From Anoplolepis gracilipes (taxonomy: Eukaryota; Arthropoda; Insecta; Hymenoptera; Formicidae), in assembly GCF_047496725.1 (NCBI RefSeq), contig NC_132978.1, positions 8,653,001 to 8,717,000 on the forward strand: a stretch of 64,000 bases of DNA. Reading direction: 5' to 3'. This document shows, one piece after another, positions 1 to 13,085 of this stretch. The position numbers and the translations under genes are program-made. The notes under the pieces were generated by a model. The model did no database searches, was not told the origin of the DNA, and worked only from the letters and a program-made list of their open reading frames with translations. Numbering within the stretch: position 1 is the first letter of the stretch; every line of letters starts with the position of its first letter.

Positions 1-3000
1 AATATATTAATTCACACATAGGAAGTAAATTCTCCAGGAGTAAATTCGTAACCATAATCTCGGTGAACGCGTAATATATTGTTTTGACAGTTCTCGGATT
101 GGAGATACGTAAAGTTGAGTAAAACAATTACTCATTACGTCCGGTACCGTTAAGGGGATATCAAACATGCGGGAGGGAGCATTATCGTATAAGATGAAGA
201 TCGATGAGGAATAGGCAATTATAATTATAATTAATCGAGATGTCTCCGGCGCCTCGGACCTCTCGTTATAATCGTCTGCACGCACTATGTGTATGCGTGT
301 ATACATATATGTGTACGAGATAGATGAGAGTAAATAGGCTTGTCTAATACGGTTAACGGATAAAATTATCTGCCAATACACTAGTGTATGTTCGCATTTT
401 CATCAACGAGCGAGACACATGCTCGCGCTATCGATGCGTTATTTTCGTGATAAAGTATGAATATAACTTAATTGGGAGAATATACAGAGTATATTTTATG
501 GCACTTGGATCTGTTGCTTGGATAGTTTATGTGCGAAAAAAGTGTAATTTCACTGATAGCATTTGATTATAGCTATTATAAATAGTAAACGATAATGATT
601 TTGTTTGTCTCAACAATTCAAATTTTTGTTATCGGTTTTCTTTTAGTTATAATTTAACTAGGCCCTTCTCACTTTCTAATTCTAAACAGAGACAGAGAGA
701 TTAATTAAAGCGAGGTTAAAGTTAACCAACGTTGACGATACCGGTCACAAGTAATATTTATGGTGCGTAACTATGTAGGTTATTAAAGACGATACAGAGA
801 TCACTTTCGGTCAAAGATAGCTCGATTAAAATAGTTTTAAGTTATACAAAGTCGTCGATTGCTCGTACATACGTATGAGTCAAGAAAATTAATTATTCGA
901 CAAAGATTACATCAGAATCTCTCAGGACTATAAACTATTATCTTATTGCATTTAAGTGCACATCTACTTTTTTTGTAGCCTTGACATTAACGTTGCACTT
1001 GAAAGGTTTTTATGAGAGTCACATGCAATCAAAAATCATTTCCACTGTATTAAATTTATTAAGCAGAAGGTACAAGTTAATTAAATCTGATATCAATGGG
1101 ACATTATTTAAAGATGATTTTTTTTTTCATAAACAGTGAGTAGCATAAAAAAGAATATTCAAAATAACATTTATTTGTTATAAAACATACAAAATTTTTG
1201 AATTGATAATTAAACAATTTTTATACGTATTAAATATTATATAAATTAAATTAATTACATTTTTTAAATAAATATTTAATATATACACGGAAACTTTTTG
1301 CTATTAAATACAATAAAATATTAATATTTTTATTCAGATATACAATGTAAAATATCTCAGATATATATCGTTCTCTTGATATTATATCGTAACATCTCGT
1401 TAAGAAACTCAGGAAATTAGTCATGTGGCAGTTCATTATCGTGAGGCACGGTCTGCTGTTTTTAATTAATGCTCGGTAGAGAGAGTCCCGGGTTTTCACA
1501 AAAACTCTTCGTCGACGCAACGATAGCTATCAGCAAGGTCTAGCTTTAGTATACCGAGTTGAGTATACTCTAGATAGATTCTATCAATGATTGGAGAAAG
1601 AATCTGCCATCTGTCGCTGGATTAGGGTGTCCTCCGAACAGTTGCATTATTTTTTTTCCTCGTATAAATTACATATCCCGTTATAAATTTTCAACGCGTG
1701 AATGCGTCTTGCACATAGGTTCCTACTCTTCGAAAGTTTACCTTTGAGATTCATCTTATCAGTAATTGTCAGATAATATCGCTTGAACGAGATTATCTTC
1801 GTTTGGACGTCATCTTTAAGTAGCATTTAATGACGCAATTATTAACAGCCGATAGCAATTCTTGTTATCTCTCGCTGCACGTGCGGCAAATTGTCAAGCG
1901 CCTCGGACCTTGAACCGATTCACGTGAACGGTCTAATTTTCTCGGGGAATGATCACGGGGTGAGGAGAGAACGTGCTCTCGTGTTCCACACGTGTGATTC
2001 AAATTTTGAAAGACTCAGATATATTCTCTATACTAGCGGAATTTGCATCATTCATCCTCGGGATTTTGATAGATGTTATCTCGCGGTTACTACCGTAACA
2101 AAATAGAGGCGATGAATTACTCTCCTATCATCATGGTCATCTTTCTTTAGTAGGCGTGATTATTTGCATCGATGCATTTGTAAGTACAAAGTATGAGACT
2201 TCCAATCTCCCTTTTGTATAACAGTTCTATAATTTTTGAAATATTTATATTAAAGAATTTTAAATAATTTTAGAATTATTTTTTGAAATATGTAGGTTAA
2301 AAAAAACATTTCGAAAAATATAATCTCGCCAAAATTATTTGATATTGAAATAAATATTTTTAAGTACGAATCATATATAATATATATTTATGTTATAATA
2401 ATATTTACATTATAATAAATATATATTTATTATATATTATATAAAATATAGATTTTTTAAGTTAAAATAATGATATTGATTTTTATTGAAAATTATGCTA
2501 CATTTTGCAATATTTTAAAAAGTAAACTTGATATTTTTGATTTTGTGAAATAGATATTTTTGTTAATTTGACTTTTTGACTTCTAGTATTTACAATTTCC
2601 GGTGTGAACGCCTAAATATGCGATGAGAATTAGAGTGGTCGAATCAGTAGTTAGATTCCTGTAGAATTTGTTCCCTCCCCCTCCTCGCACATAATTAGTC
2701 AATAGGTCAAGTACTATAGCCGTACGCGCAATTGAGAGGAAAGAACGGAGGCTCCTTTCATCTCGCCGTCTCGTCTATTCACGGCTGCCAGACTTTCTCG
2801 ATTAGAGGAGCATCGCCGCTGCAGGCTCGAAATCACGAGCACTCGCGGCTCCGAACTTCTCCGGAGTTTCGAGAACCGTTATTAACCGAGACGCGAGCCG
2901 CGACCGAGGAGGCGGTTTTCTTGCTTCATTGCCTTGAGTACTTACCGCGACCCTTGTCTTGTCCTTCTGAAGACGACGTCATCTGACAAATAGATATTGA

Positions 3001-4215
3001 GGACTAGGATGTTTGAGAGAAGGTCAAAAGAGATCTCTTGTATTAGTTTTATCATCAACGCTGCTATAGCGATCTTAAACGGTATTACAAGATACATAAA
3101 ACAAAAATTACAGTTACAGGAAGTTGTACCACCTGAAAGAAGCAGCGATCATTTTTATATCGCGACATTAATGTTATTTATGTTAACATAAATTATAATT
3201 TTTAAAATTATAATTTTCTCAATCCAGATAATATTTTAAATAAGGAAAACACTTTAAATTTTAATATCTAGAGAACGAGATGTTCAATAAAAATGTTATT
3301 AAAGCAAAATATTTAAGATGTCGCAAAATAGAATAGATACTCTTAAATATTTTACTTTGACAAAGTTTTAATTGGAAATCTCGTTTTCTATTAAAACGTA
3401 ATTTCTTCCCCCCCCCCTTGATTCAAAATGTTTGAATCATAACTTTGAAGATTATAATTTCTGTTGCTACAAAAATTATATAACGGTCAGAAATTCTCAT
3501 GATTGCGAGCTTGTGATTGTGTTAGAATCGTCGAGTTATTATCATTTGAATTTGTTTGAATAAAGACACGAAAGAATCACGTTAATTCTCATGTATACAA
3601 AACATTCGGAAATAGCAGTAAAAACATACACTTCCTATTATCTTCCTGCGATTGCGCGAGATCAGTCGCGGGGTCAGTCGCGGAGTCAAATATGCTAGTT
3701 GCTTATAACACCGTGTATTCGTTCAAGTAACGAATGATCAATAAATGTTTGGTATCCCCCTAATCTTTCACTACTATTAAACGTCAATCACATAGACATT
3801 TTATCATTATGCAATATTAAGAATGTCATTACATGTACTGACTTTTTCTATTTTTGGTTGCACATAATGATACTGATAAATCACAAACGACGTTGATCGT
3901 CTTTAATAGCGCGATGATTATACAAAATCGTTTTGATACTTCCTGTTTTTTATGCTTCGAATGGCATTACTTATTCCTTGTACTTTTAACGTGATTATTA
4001 AACGTGGGTTTTATGGTAATTGGTACAACAATTATCTCTTTATGACGAAGAGATTATGATTATTTTTAAGATAAAATTATTTACAGGATAAAACATTTTT
4101 TACATTGATTAAAAATTTTATTTCTATTTTTAACGTCTATTATTTATTTTAATTTTTAAGTATATATACATATATATAAGCTTTTTTATATATTTTATGG
4201 AGATTTGATAGCAAC

Positions 4216-4250
<35 letters not shown>

Positions 4251-7200
4251 CATTGCAAACCAATGTAAATATATTATGATAAATAAATTTAGAAATAATT
4301 AATTTATGAAAATATTATAGAATTGAGAAAAATCTTATTAAAAAAAGTTGCTCTCTCTGTCTCTCTAAAGTGTTGTGAAATATAAATAGCTAGGCAAATT
4401 ATTTCAATGATAGAACGAATAGTGACAGGAATTTCGAATGAGAAAAAAGGAGCGGGTCTCGCAGATGGTGGATGAATGACGTCATCCATAAAGTTGACGA
4501 GCAGCCGTTTTGTAGGGGAAGGAACATTATTTCCACCCGCGTCGTGGTTGAAATAACTTGTGGAGGAAATTTACCGCTTCCGTTTTAACCATCATCACCC
4601 GGCGCTACCCCATTCCCAGAATATGTAGGTCGATCACTGTCGAGCATTGTCGTCGTGAACTAATACGAAACGCTTGGCTTCACTTCCGTCGTCCCGTTCC
4701 GGCGTTTCGCGTTTCGTAAGCACGATCACGTAACGATACGATATGATAAAAAAAAAAAAGCGCGTCGAATTAAATCGTAAACACTATCGCGATGCGCAAT
4801 CGCGTATTTTCATGGTCAGTAGTTCTCGCTAGATAAAATTAGAATCTCGCGATTGTTCGGTTATCTGATTTAGGTCGTGGTTTCATTAACTTGTTGTCGA
4901 GTGGAATATAATAAGTATTATAATAAGTACTCATCTTTAATTATTTTTAACGCTAATATTTGAGAGGCTCTCGTGTATTCCTTTTAATTATTACTTTATT
5001 CCATCTGATTGATAAACTTTTATTGTATTAAGAAGAATATATAGAGTGACATGGATAAAGATTGATGAATGAAAGTAAATACAGTATCGAAGAAGATATG
5101 CGAGAGATCAAATTAATTTCAGCTACTATTTCTAATTGCGCTTGTAGTTTGCGCACTTTAATTAAAACATTCTGGTAAAAATACTTTTGATTAACTGCGA
5201 ATGCTATTTCATTTATCTGCGTTCAATCTCCAACGGGTATATGGAAATTTCAATTAATATCTCGCGAACGCGAGCGAATATGCATCACCGTCATATTTAA
5301 TAAGAACACAAACAGATATTCTCGCTTCATGGTGGTGTTATAAGTTGAATTGGAAATATCTGAGGGTGTCAGATGGTTACCGTTTCGTGGCACGTAAAAA
5401 CGAATCTATTTTCAAAGATTACACGTCAATCGTTCGATGATCAAATAGAACATGACGAAAATTCCCGATGATGTCACGGGTACGCTGGGAGAAGAATCGG
5501 CATATTAGTATAGACTCACTATGCGTATGTGTGTGTATACACAGTAAGGAACGAATGGGTATTAACGAATGGAATGGGAAGAATGATGTCACCGAGCAAA
5601 AGCGGTGTCCCCAAAATTACACGACCGTCCGTCAGTCCGAAAACGTGGAGAGAAAGCGCTGGAACATGCTAATTTGTCGGATTGTGTAGCCTTGCTTACT
5701 GACCAGGCGATATATTTATTTTATGAACGATTATGTCATACCGAATAATTTTCTAACAATAGCTCGTAAATCTTCAAATTTTTTTTTGTGGAAATATCCA
5801 CATATTTTTTAATGACAAAATACACATCTCGAAACATTTAAATATTAAAATATACATGATATGAACACAAAAAGAATCGTCTTATAAATTTTATTCTGAT
5901 ATTTGCAGTTCAATGATTTCATGTGAAATAAATATTAATATGATATCTAAATCATTAAATTACAGTGTCATAAGGTTATTGAATAATTTACGTGTACATA
6001 TTTTCATTGACTATAAGATAAATCAATGTTTGATTCTGGTCTGCTTTCGTTCTGTGAAATGTTATTCAATCCTTTTTGATAGACATATATACATTATCGT
6101 TACTTTCTCACCTTCAATATGTACATTATGCAGATCACATAGCCTAACGGAAGAGACGTAAATAAATACTGCAAAATAAAATTGAGACCTACTATTCTGC
6201 CAGTCTTGTTTTATTTAATCTACGTTGGGTCTCCAGGAAGTATTACATATATACGTTACTTATATCTCTCGCCCAACATGTTTCTCTCGCGTTCGCTGAC
6301 AATCGCTTGCCATTAACGAATCAATATCGTAACAAACACAGGCATTATCCCTGGAGACAAGAGCAGTCAACCGTTCATCGCCCTGCCAAGTATAGGCTGT
6401 TACTTTAATTAATATGCAGTCGCGTCAGTAAACGCATGCGTTTCATATGCGGTCAAAGAGCACTCTTGCCTGTTATTTGTTATGTAAGTTTCCAAATAAT
6501 CGTAAAATATGACGATTCGATAACTTTATAATTATTTGAAAAGTCATTTGAACACATTTTATAATTTATTTTGTCAAAGATCTATCATTTCTTTATTTTT
6601 AAAATATTATTTACAATTTATATTTTTTAAATAAAGTAGAAGATAGGCACAGAGTGTAACGTATATTTCTTAAAATCTGTAAATTTATTTATTTAAAGAA
6701 TTATAAAAAATTTCTCAAGAAACAATAACTGCATAAAAAAAGAACTTTTATAAAATTCGAATTTATTAAATAAAGCGTTGGTAGCAAAAGAATTAAACAC
6801 ATTAATTATACACAATTGAAATAATTATATAATGGACGATTTTAAAAGAATTATTGCATAACACTCAATCGACTGCAAAGATATTTTTCTAAAAAGAGTT
6901 GATAATAAGCGCAATCAACCATTATTATTTTATCCTATTCTGTTTGCCAAATTACACAATTTAGTGCGACTTATATGGAAGTTTCTGCAAGTGGTAACGT
7001 TAATTGGTTGAACCAGCAATTCCAACACTTTGCGTGCGCGATTGCGTAAAGATTGGACTTTTTATGCTTTCACTAACGGAATTTGCTTACGAAGCATCTG
7101 AAACGTTGATCAATAGGTCGATATTTTCGCATCGATACGCGCTGAAAAAATTTCTTGTGAAAGTGACCCACGCAATTTGCCGAATTATCGTTGACCATTG

Positions 7201-7485
7201 ATTCGCGTCATTTATTGTTAACATGTAGGAACATACATTAAGCACAATTAATAATGGAAACAAGGGTGGATTAACCGCGTGAATATATCTCCTCAGGTCG
7301 TAGCCTAGAAACCTCTGGGTGTTAGACAGATAAGTGAATAGACAACTGATGAGTCATGGTTTATTAACGGCGAACGGTTTTTAGGTCAGGTTTTTCGTTA
7401 TTATTTCTCTCGGTGCCATCACATAAAAAGCACAGTTTAACGTGAGCGCGTCCAAGTTGATTGTGTTGTAGACTTCAATTAAGGT

Positions 7486-7489
<4 letters not shown>

Positions 7490-7533
<44 letters not shown>
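7490..7533. repeat. CT/GA microsatellite
   Basis: An uninterrupted run of about 22 TC dinucleotides. On the minus strand it produces an RE-repeat open frame that is not a gene. Confidence 0.95.
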
Positions 7534-7536
<3 letters not shown>

Positions 7537-8938
7537 CAAGCACGCAATCTTCAAATGCACGCTGGGCGAGTGTCCGTTACAATTTAAATTCACCAAGCTA
7601 AATTTAAAATACGTTTGTATCTACTTCATGAAATTTTAAAAATCTCTTTTACAGCATTTTAAAAATAGACATCTAATATAAAGCATTTTTATATTTTAAT
7701 ACAAAATTTAATTTATAAAATTATTTTTAATTTACACAATTTTTAATTTATAAAGTTATATTGTTTTTAAATTTTATTATTTGATAAAAAACTAAGTAAT
7801 TAGAATTATAATATATCATTATAATTCTAATTGGCCTTTTATTTTCGAATGTATCAAATATATTATTTTCAATTTGTGCAAAAAATGCATTATTTACATT
7901 TTTATCGCGTGTACATATGTACATATGTTGTAATTATATTTATAAAGAATTGCAAAAATTATGATAAAAGCGATGTATTTATAACGGGATAGTCAGGAAT
8001 TTCAAAGCTAAGTATTGACGTAATGTGAGAAGAAACTTCAGACTGTGGGAGATCGATCAGCCGTGGAAGTTACTGACGAAGCTCTTTAAAGAGTGAGATA
8101 TCGAGACAGACCGGATATCGATACGTCCCCTAGACAGTTAAACAGGACCACAATTCGGGCCGTTCCTTTTTTTATGTCTGGGTCACCCACACGTTGTACA
8201 AGACGAACCGACAAACGGGGATACGATAAATTATCATGTGAATAAATACGATCCTTCAATAAATCATTAAACATCAGCTGCGAAAAGTCTATTCGGTTTC
8301 TGAATTTAAGAAAATTTACCGCTTGATTTGATTATTCCTGGAATGCACGATTCGTTCCGATAAATGCAAGAAAGTCGTAAAAGTCATTCTTGTGCCGCCA
8401 CGATTGTGTTGCATCTTGATTGAGAGAGCAATTTTCTGCTACTCTCATTTATAACGAGAAACTTACGAGTTATTTCTAATTATTATCGTGACGTCAGTGC
8501 GTACCGTATGATGAATCATACTGTATTGACTCATTCTTTTTATATCTAACAAAATTTTTTGAATTCCACATTTATTACGCTGACAATGGAAAAAATAACT
8601 GCAATCGCTAACGAATTTAACCGTACGAACGTATGACGGTGCGAATGCACTGTGAAAGTGCTGCATAGTAAAATCGCAGACTAAACCACCAAACCGCATA
8701 TGGATTTTATGACGCGTCGAGACGATCTTTTGTCTGCGCGCGAACAGACGGAGTTTCCTGTTTTCTTTGTGATCATCGCGACACATTCAATGGTTTTTTC
8801 GCCGTTATCATTGCTGATGGCGTAGAGTTTCATGAGCAGCATCATTAAAAGTTTCAGATCATTGCACTCTGGCTCATGATTTGTTTCATAAAAATTCACG
8901 AATTTCGTTGTAAATCTTTTCATGCTTTTCCTTATTTA

Positions 8939-8965
8939 TTTTTTTTTTTTTTTTGGGGGGGGGGG
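8939..8965. repeat. Homopolymer junction T16-G11
   Basis: Sixteen T residues are followed directly by eleven G residues. Such junctions are prone to sequencing and assembly error, so the exact lengths should be treated as uncertain. Confidence 0.9.
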
Positions 8966-9485
8966 TTTTCTAATTCAAAAACTACGTCAAGATAAGCCGA
9001 TGCCAATGGCTTCTTTGCATTCACGCGTGTTGTTCGTTCACCTCCTCTCCTCCTGGCGACCTTCTACTCCGCGACTCGTAGCGTGCCATGGTTGCCATGG
9101 TTGCCAAGCCCAGACCCATCAAGGTCCACAACCGCACGGCACCCGCACATGGTACACTACGCTACGAAGGCGAAGAAAAAAGCTCGATCCGCGTCTCGCC
9201 GCAAAGCTAACTGCGCCGCATCGCTCGGTCAGATTTTTCAGACATCGCGATTTGATGCGGTTGAACGATGTAGCCGCGAAGTAGGAAGGTATAAGAGAGA
9301 CAATAAAAAAATCAAAATAATAAAAATTAATTTGAAATATAAAGCAGGACGAAGAGATCAAATATGTTTATCAGGGATTAAAATTGTCGAAATTATACAT
9401 CTTTTTATATGTAATTTTAAATTATTTAAAGAATACTTGTGTGCAAATAATAATTTTGTTCACACACTTTTATTACAATCATATA

Positions 9486-9912
9486 CAGTCATTGACAAAT
9501 ATATAAGCAACTTTAATGCGTTATCAGTATATTAAAAAATTTTTGTATTTTTGACACTCTGCAACTCGGTGAAAAAATTTCTCTCGAAAAATTTAAGTCA
9601 AGTTCCATAAACTAGAACATTTTGCCTACAAAATGCTTTTTTTTTTAAACTTTCCTACAATTTGTTTTGGCCGAGATACATAATTTTGAAACTAAATCTG
9701 TATTTTTCAGACATGTTGTCGAAAAATACAGATGGGCGAAAAATGATCGCGGACGAAAAATTGAAAAAACGTTTTAAAGCTTGAAATTTCAGCTTTAAAG
9801 TGCTATGGATAGTTTTTAAAAATTTCTTAATCTTTTTAGTATTTATATAATATTAACAAAATAAGAAATACGGAAAATTTAAGGGTGCCTAATAATTTTG
9901 TGTCAATGGCCG
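9486..9912. mobile_element. Non-autonomous Tc1/mariner-like relic with TA target duplication
   Basis: The left end reads CAGTCATTGACAAATATATA and the inverted right end reads CGGCCATTGACACAAAATTA, so imperfect terminal inverted repeats are visible for roughly 25 bp. Both ends are flanked by TA (9484-9485 and 9913-9914), the target duplication expected of Tc1/mariner elements. The 427-bp interior has no transposase frame. It contains a short internal inverted repeat (CTGTATTTTTC ... GAAAAATACAG). I infer a deleted or MITE-type copy. The superfamily call rests on the TA duplication and the TIR style. Confidence 0.7.
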
Positions 9913-9929
9913 TATATATATTACACTAC

Positions 9930-10028
9930 ACAGAATGTTCCCTATCATATTTTTTAAATCAAAGAAGATAAATAGAGTTCAAATGATTTGATTTAAAATG
10001 AATTCTATCGTATGTTAGAACACCCTGT
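9930..10028. mobile_element. Possible very short inverted-repeat element
   Basis: ACAGAATGTTC at the left and its near-complement GAACACCCTGT at the right (9 of 11 matching) bracket about 99 bp just beyond the Tc1-like relic. There is no coding content. The short repeats could arise by chance. Confidence 0.25.
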
Positions 10029-10265
10029 ATATTATTAACGTTGTACGTACAAATAACGGATACTTTCGTTTTCTGGTTTCACTCTCGGCACGTCCTTGAC
10101 GAATTCTTTTACGAATACGCGACAAAATACTCGCATGCTTTCGCTATCGGGATACACTGCCAGGCTTTCATCGGTTCCCCGACAGTTATTAATCTGTCCA
10201 GCGCGTCGGGAATATAGCGTGCTCTCGGTCTCTGTACGATACGCGCCATTTTCCGTCTAGCCGCC

Positions 10266-10273
10266 TATAAATA
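10266..10273 (+). promoter_or_regulatory. Possible TATA box
   Basis: TATAAATA lies inside a CpG-rich patch. This resembles a core promoter, but no downstream coding exon was identified, so the call is weak. Confidence 0.15.
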
Positions 10274-10999
10274 CATTAGACGCATCTCCGTACGAGATGA
10301 AGAAGCCCGCGTCGCGACGCGCGCTTTCATTTTCGATTCGTCCGGAATCTCGACCGCAAATAAATCCACGGAATTCCCTTCTACGAACGGTGGTTATCGT
10401 AATGACACAGATGTATATATATATATATATACCTCGTAAAGCGAGTTTTAATTTTTTTATTCCATTTTCTTAGCTTGCATTTTAGTTATATCGTTTTCGT
10501 TGTCAACCGCTGTCGGTGTCGTCGAACTCTCGGCGTTGTTCTCAGAATCTTTCGGGTAGGGTCTGTGTGACCTTCGTAGAAAGCGGGCTTGCAAGAGGAA
10601 GGGGATCAACGAGATCTGAATGTCAATATGTTTCGTATTTCAGATAGAGTTGATAATACATTCTCGAGATTTCTTTGCGTCTTTAAACGTGCAATTGCAT
10701 CAAAATACATGTAACACGACTCTCGACGATGTTTAATTTCGATTTTCGTATTTGATTCATTTTTAGAATGCAATATAATACAAGCCTAAAATTATTTTCA
10801 AACTATGCATCCGAAAATGTATCGCCAAACAAAGATTTTATTTTAATAAATTCATAATTTCTGTCGCACAGAGTTTTATGCCGTAAAAAAGTTATAATTT
10901 TTTATGATGTTATTTAATTATTGTTGAATATAATTTTTTCTTACTAGAACATCTCATTTTTCGGCTTTTCTAGTTTCTCGTGAATTCGTGTATTCTTGC

Positions 11000-11024
11000 A
11001 AAAAAAAAAAAAAAAAAAAAAAAA
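11000..11024. repeat. Poly-A tract (25 A)
   Basis: A homopolymer of 25 A. No retroposed coding sequence is visible immediately upstream of it, so it is reported only as a simple repeat. Confidence 0.9.
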
Positions 11025-13053
11025 CGGAAGGAATTGAATTAATCTTTGAACGAGCGTCTTAAAGTGTTAAGTTACATTTTAAACGTATCGATGTACGATC
11101 ATGTGACGATTCACGTAACATCGGGCATATCGAACAATGTAACTGCAGCTTCGGCGGTCTTGAGTGAACGCGAAGACTGCCTTATACAGGATACGAAGGG
11201 TTTGTTCCGCTCGCGGAGCCAGCGCTTCCATTTTCCACGGTCGGGACTCGGCTATCGAGTTCCTGTCGATTACGGTGTCATCGAACTCTCGAGGCAGTTG
11301 CCGTGATCTTTCGAGAGGGTGTCTGTAAACGACGCGTGCAGAGAAACGGAGATGGATAAATAGATAGAAAGAGAAACAAGCACCGAGGTCACGGAATTCG
11401 TCGCTTAAATGACGTACGCTTTGATTAGACAAATCTTGCGCAGGCTAACATCACGAATTATTATGACACACATTTATGCGGTTAAGATTTGGGCATCTCG
11501 AGGCTGAGAATGTATCAAGTGATTTTATACAAGAGAAACTTTATTACGATCCTTCTGTGAATCTCGCCGGATTTCGTCGATATCTCGCGACTCGAACGAA
11601 CGACCGATGATACCGTGGGTCATCAGATAAATGCTTCGTGTCCCTGTCTTGATCGTTCTCGTAGAATCGATCAATCATATTTTTTGCAACTCCATCACGC
11701 TCCATTTAAACGGCCGACGCGACGTAACGCGATACGCACGTATTAATATAACGCGTGTTTGCCATATTCGCGCATTATTCATAGTCTCGTTTCTCATCAT
11801 GTACATTTTTCATCATTTTACTTGTCTACTCCCATGATCGTGCGAGCAATATTGAAAGCAAGAAAAATTAATCTATGGATATTTACGAAGGCGCCCATGT
11901 CTGCATATTACTGCCTGCATTACTATCGACATCTCGTTGTGTTGCTCTTATGTCGCGCGATTAAAGAATGATTCATACGTCAAACGTAACACACTTTCAA
12001 TCGATGAGACAATCAGACCGTGGGGTCAGCCGCGCTCCGATTATTTTCAATGAAGTTATGTTGACACGATTCTCTCCTTGCATAATTATATCCAAATTAA
12101 AATAACATATACAACATAATTATCAGTTTTCTTATTAAATAATAAATAAATATATATATATATATATATAAATATAAACAAGTACAAAAAATAAAAATAT
12201 ACATATCTATATAGTTTAGGATACTTATTCATATATCTGTCTTGTGCTCTCTAAGACTCTAATAATAATTATAAAAATTAGTTGGTACCAATTAGTCGAG
12301 AGCCATTATCTTTTCGATGCATTCTGAAAGGATAAAAGGTTCATCTTAAATTTAACAAAAAAATTTATAATTGAAATAAATGAAACCAGTAGTGTACTTT
12401 GAGATGTCTCGATTATTTAAGTAACGATTGCATACGTAATGCAATTTCTCTTGCTTTGACGTTTTCCGTTTCATTCATAAGTAGCGAGAGCACGTCTGGC
12501 ATTCAATCTTAACATGTGATTTGACGCACATCACGCTTCGTGTCCACTTCTCTCTCTCTCTCTCTCTCTTTTCTCTCTTTAGCGGACTTGAGCTTCTTCG
12601 CCGACACAAGTCAGCACTGTGCTCTCCATATGGTCAATCTTACTAATTAAGTATAAATTGCTTCTCTTGTGTGTACATAAGACTCGCCGCTATTGTGGAA
12701 TTCGCGAGCCGCGATTCAGTTCAAATCTGCATCATTTGCTTCAATATCACGTCGACGTTAGATTCGATGCAGACAGCTTTCATGATTCATTTCAATATCG
12801 TCACGATCAATCGGACGATTGCGCGTCTCGTGACTCGTGGGTGGTCGAAGGCTGGCGGCGGCACACGTCACGGCTTCAATCCGAGGATTAAGTGAGAACA
12901 ACTTCGAGATGAGAGAAAGGCGCTGGAAGCAAAATTGAAGACATAAGCTACCTCACATCGGGTGTGCCTTTCACGATTAAAAAAGACTGAACGACTTGAA
13001 AAAAATACATTTGCGAGATTAAAAAGTACATGATATTATTCGAAAAAAATTCC

Positions 13054-13085
<32 letters not shown>

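Larger units (their letters stand above)
1..9485. other. Non-coding stretch, no supportable gene
   Basis: No open frame here has convincing protein character. The longest (about 8463-8923 on the minus strand and 9083-9535 on the plus strand) are low-complexity or overlap in several frames. AT-rich tracts alternate with CpG-rich patches near 2720-2960 and 9000-9260. A C-homopolymer lies near 3408-3417, an AT microsatellite at 4222-4249, and a perfect 15-bp inverted repeat at 7798-7832. It is probably intergenic or the interior of a long intron. Confidence 0.6.

Noticed and set aside
7341..7385. CTGATGAG motif suggesting a hammerhead ribozyme
   Set aside because: The required CGAAA partner with a stem between is absent; CGAACGG does not satisfy the core.
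8463..8923. Two overlapping minus-strand frames
   Set aside because: They overlap each other in different frames, have no domain, and lack convincing splice sites.
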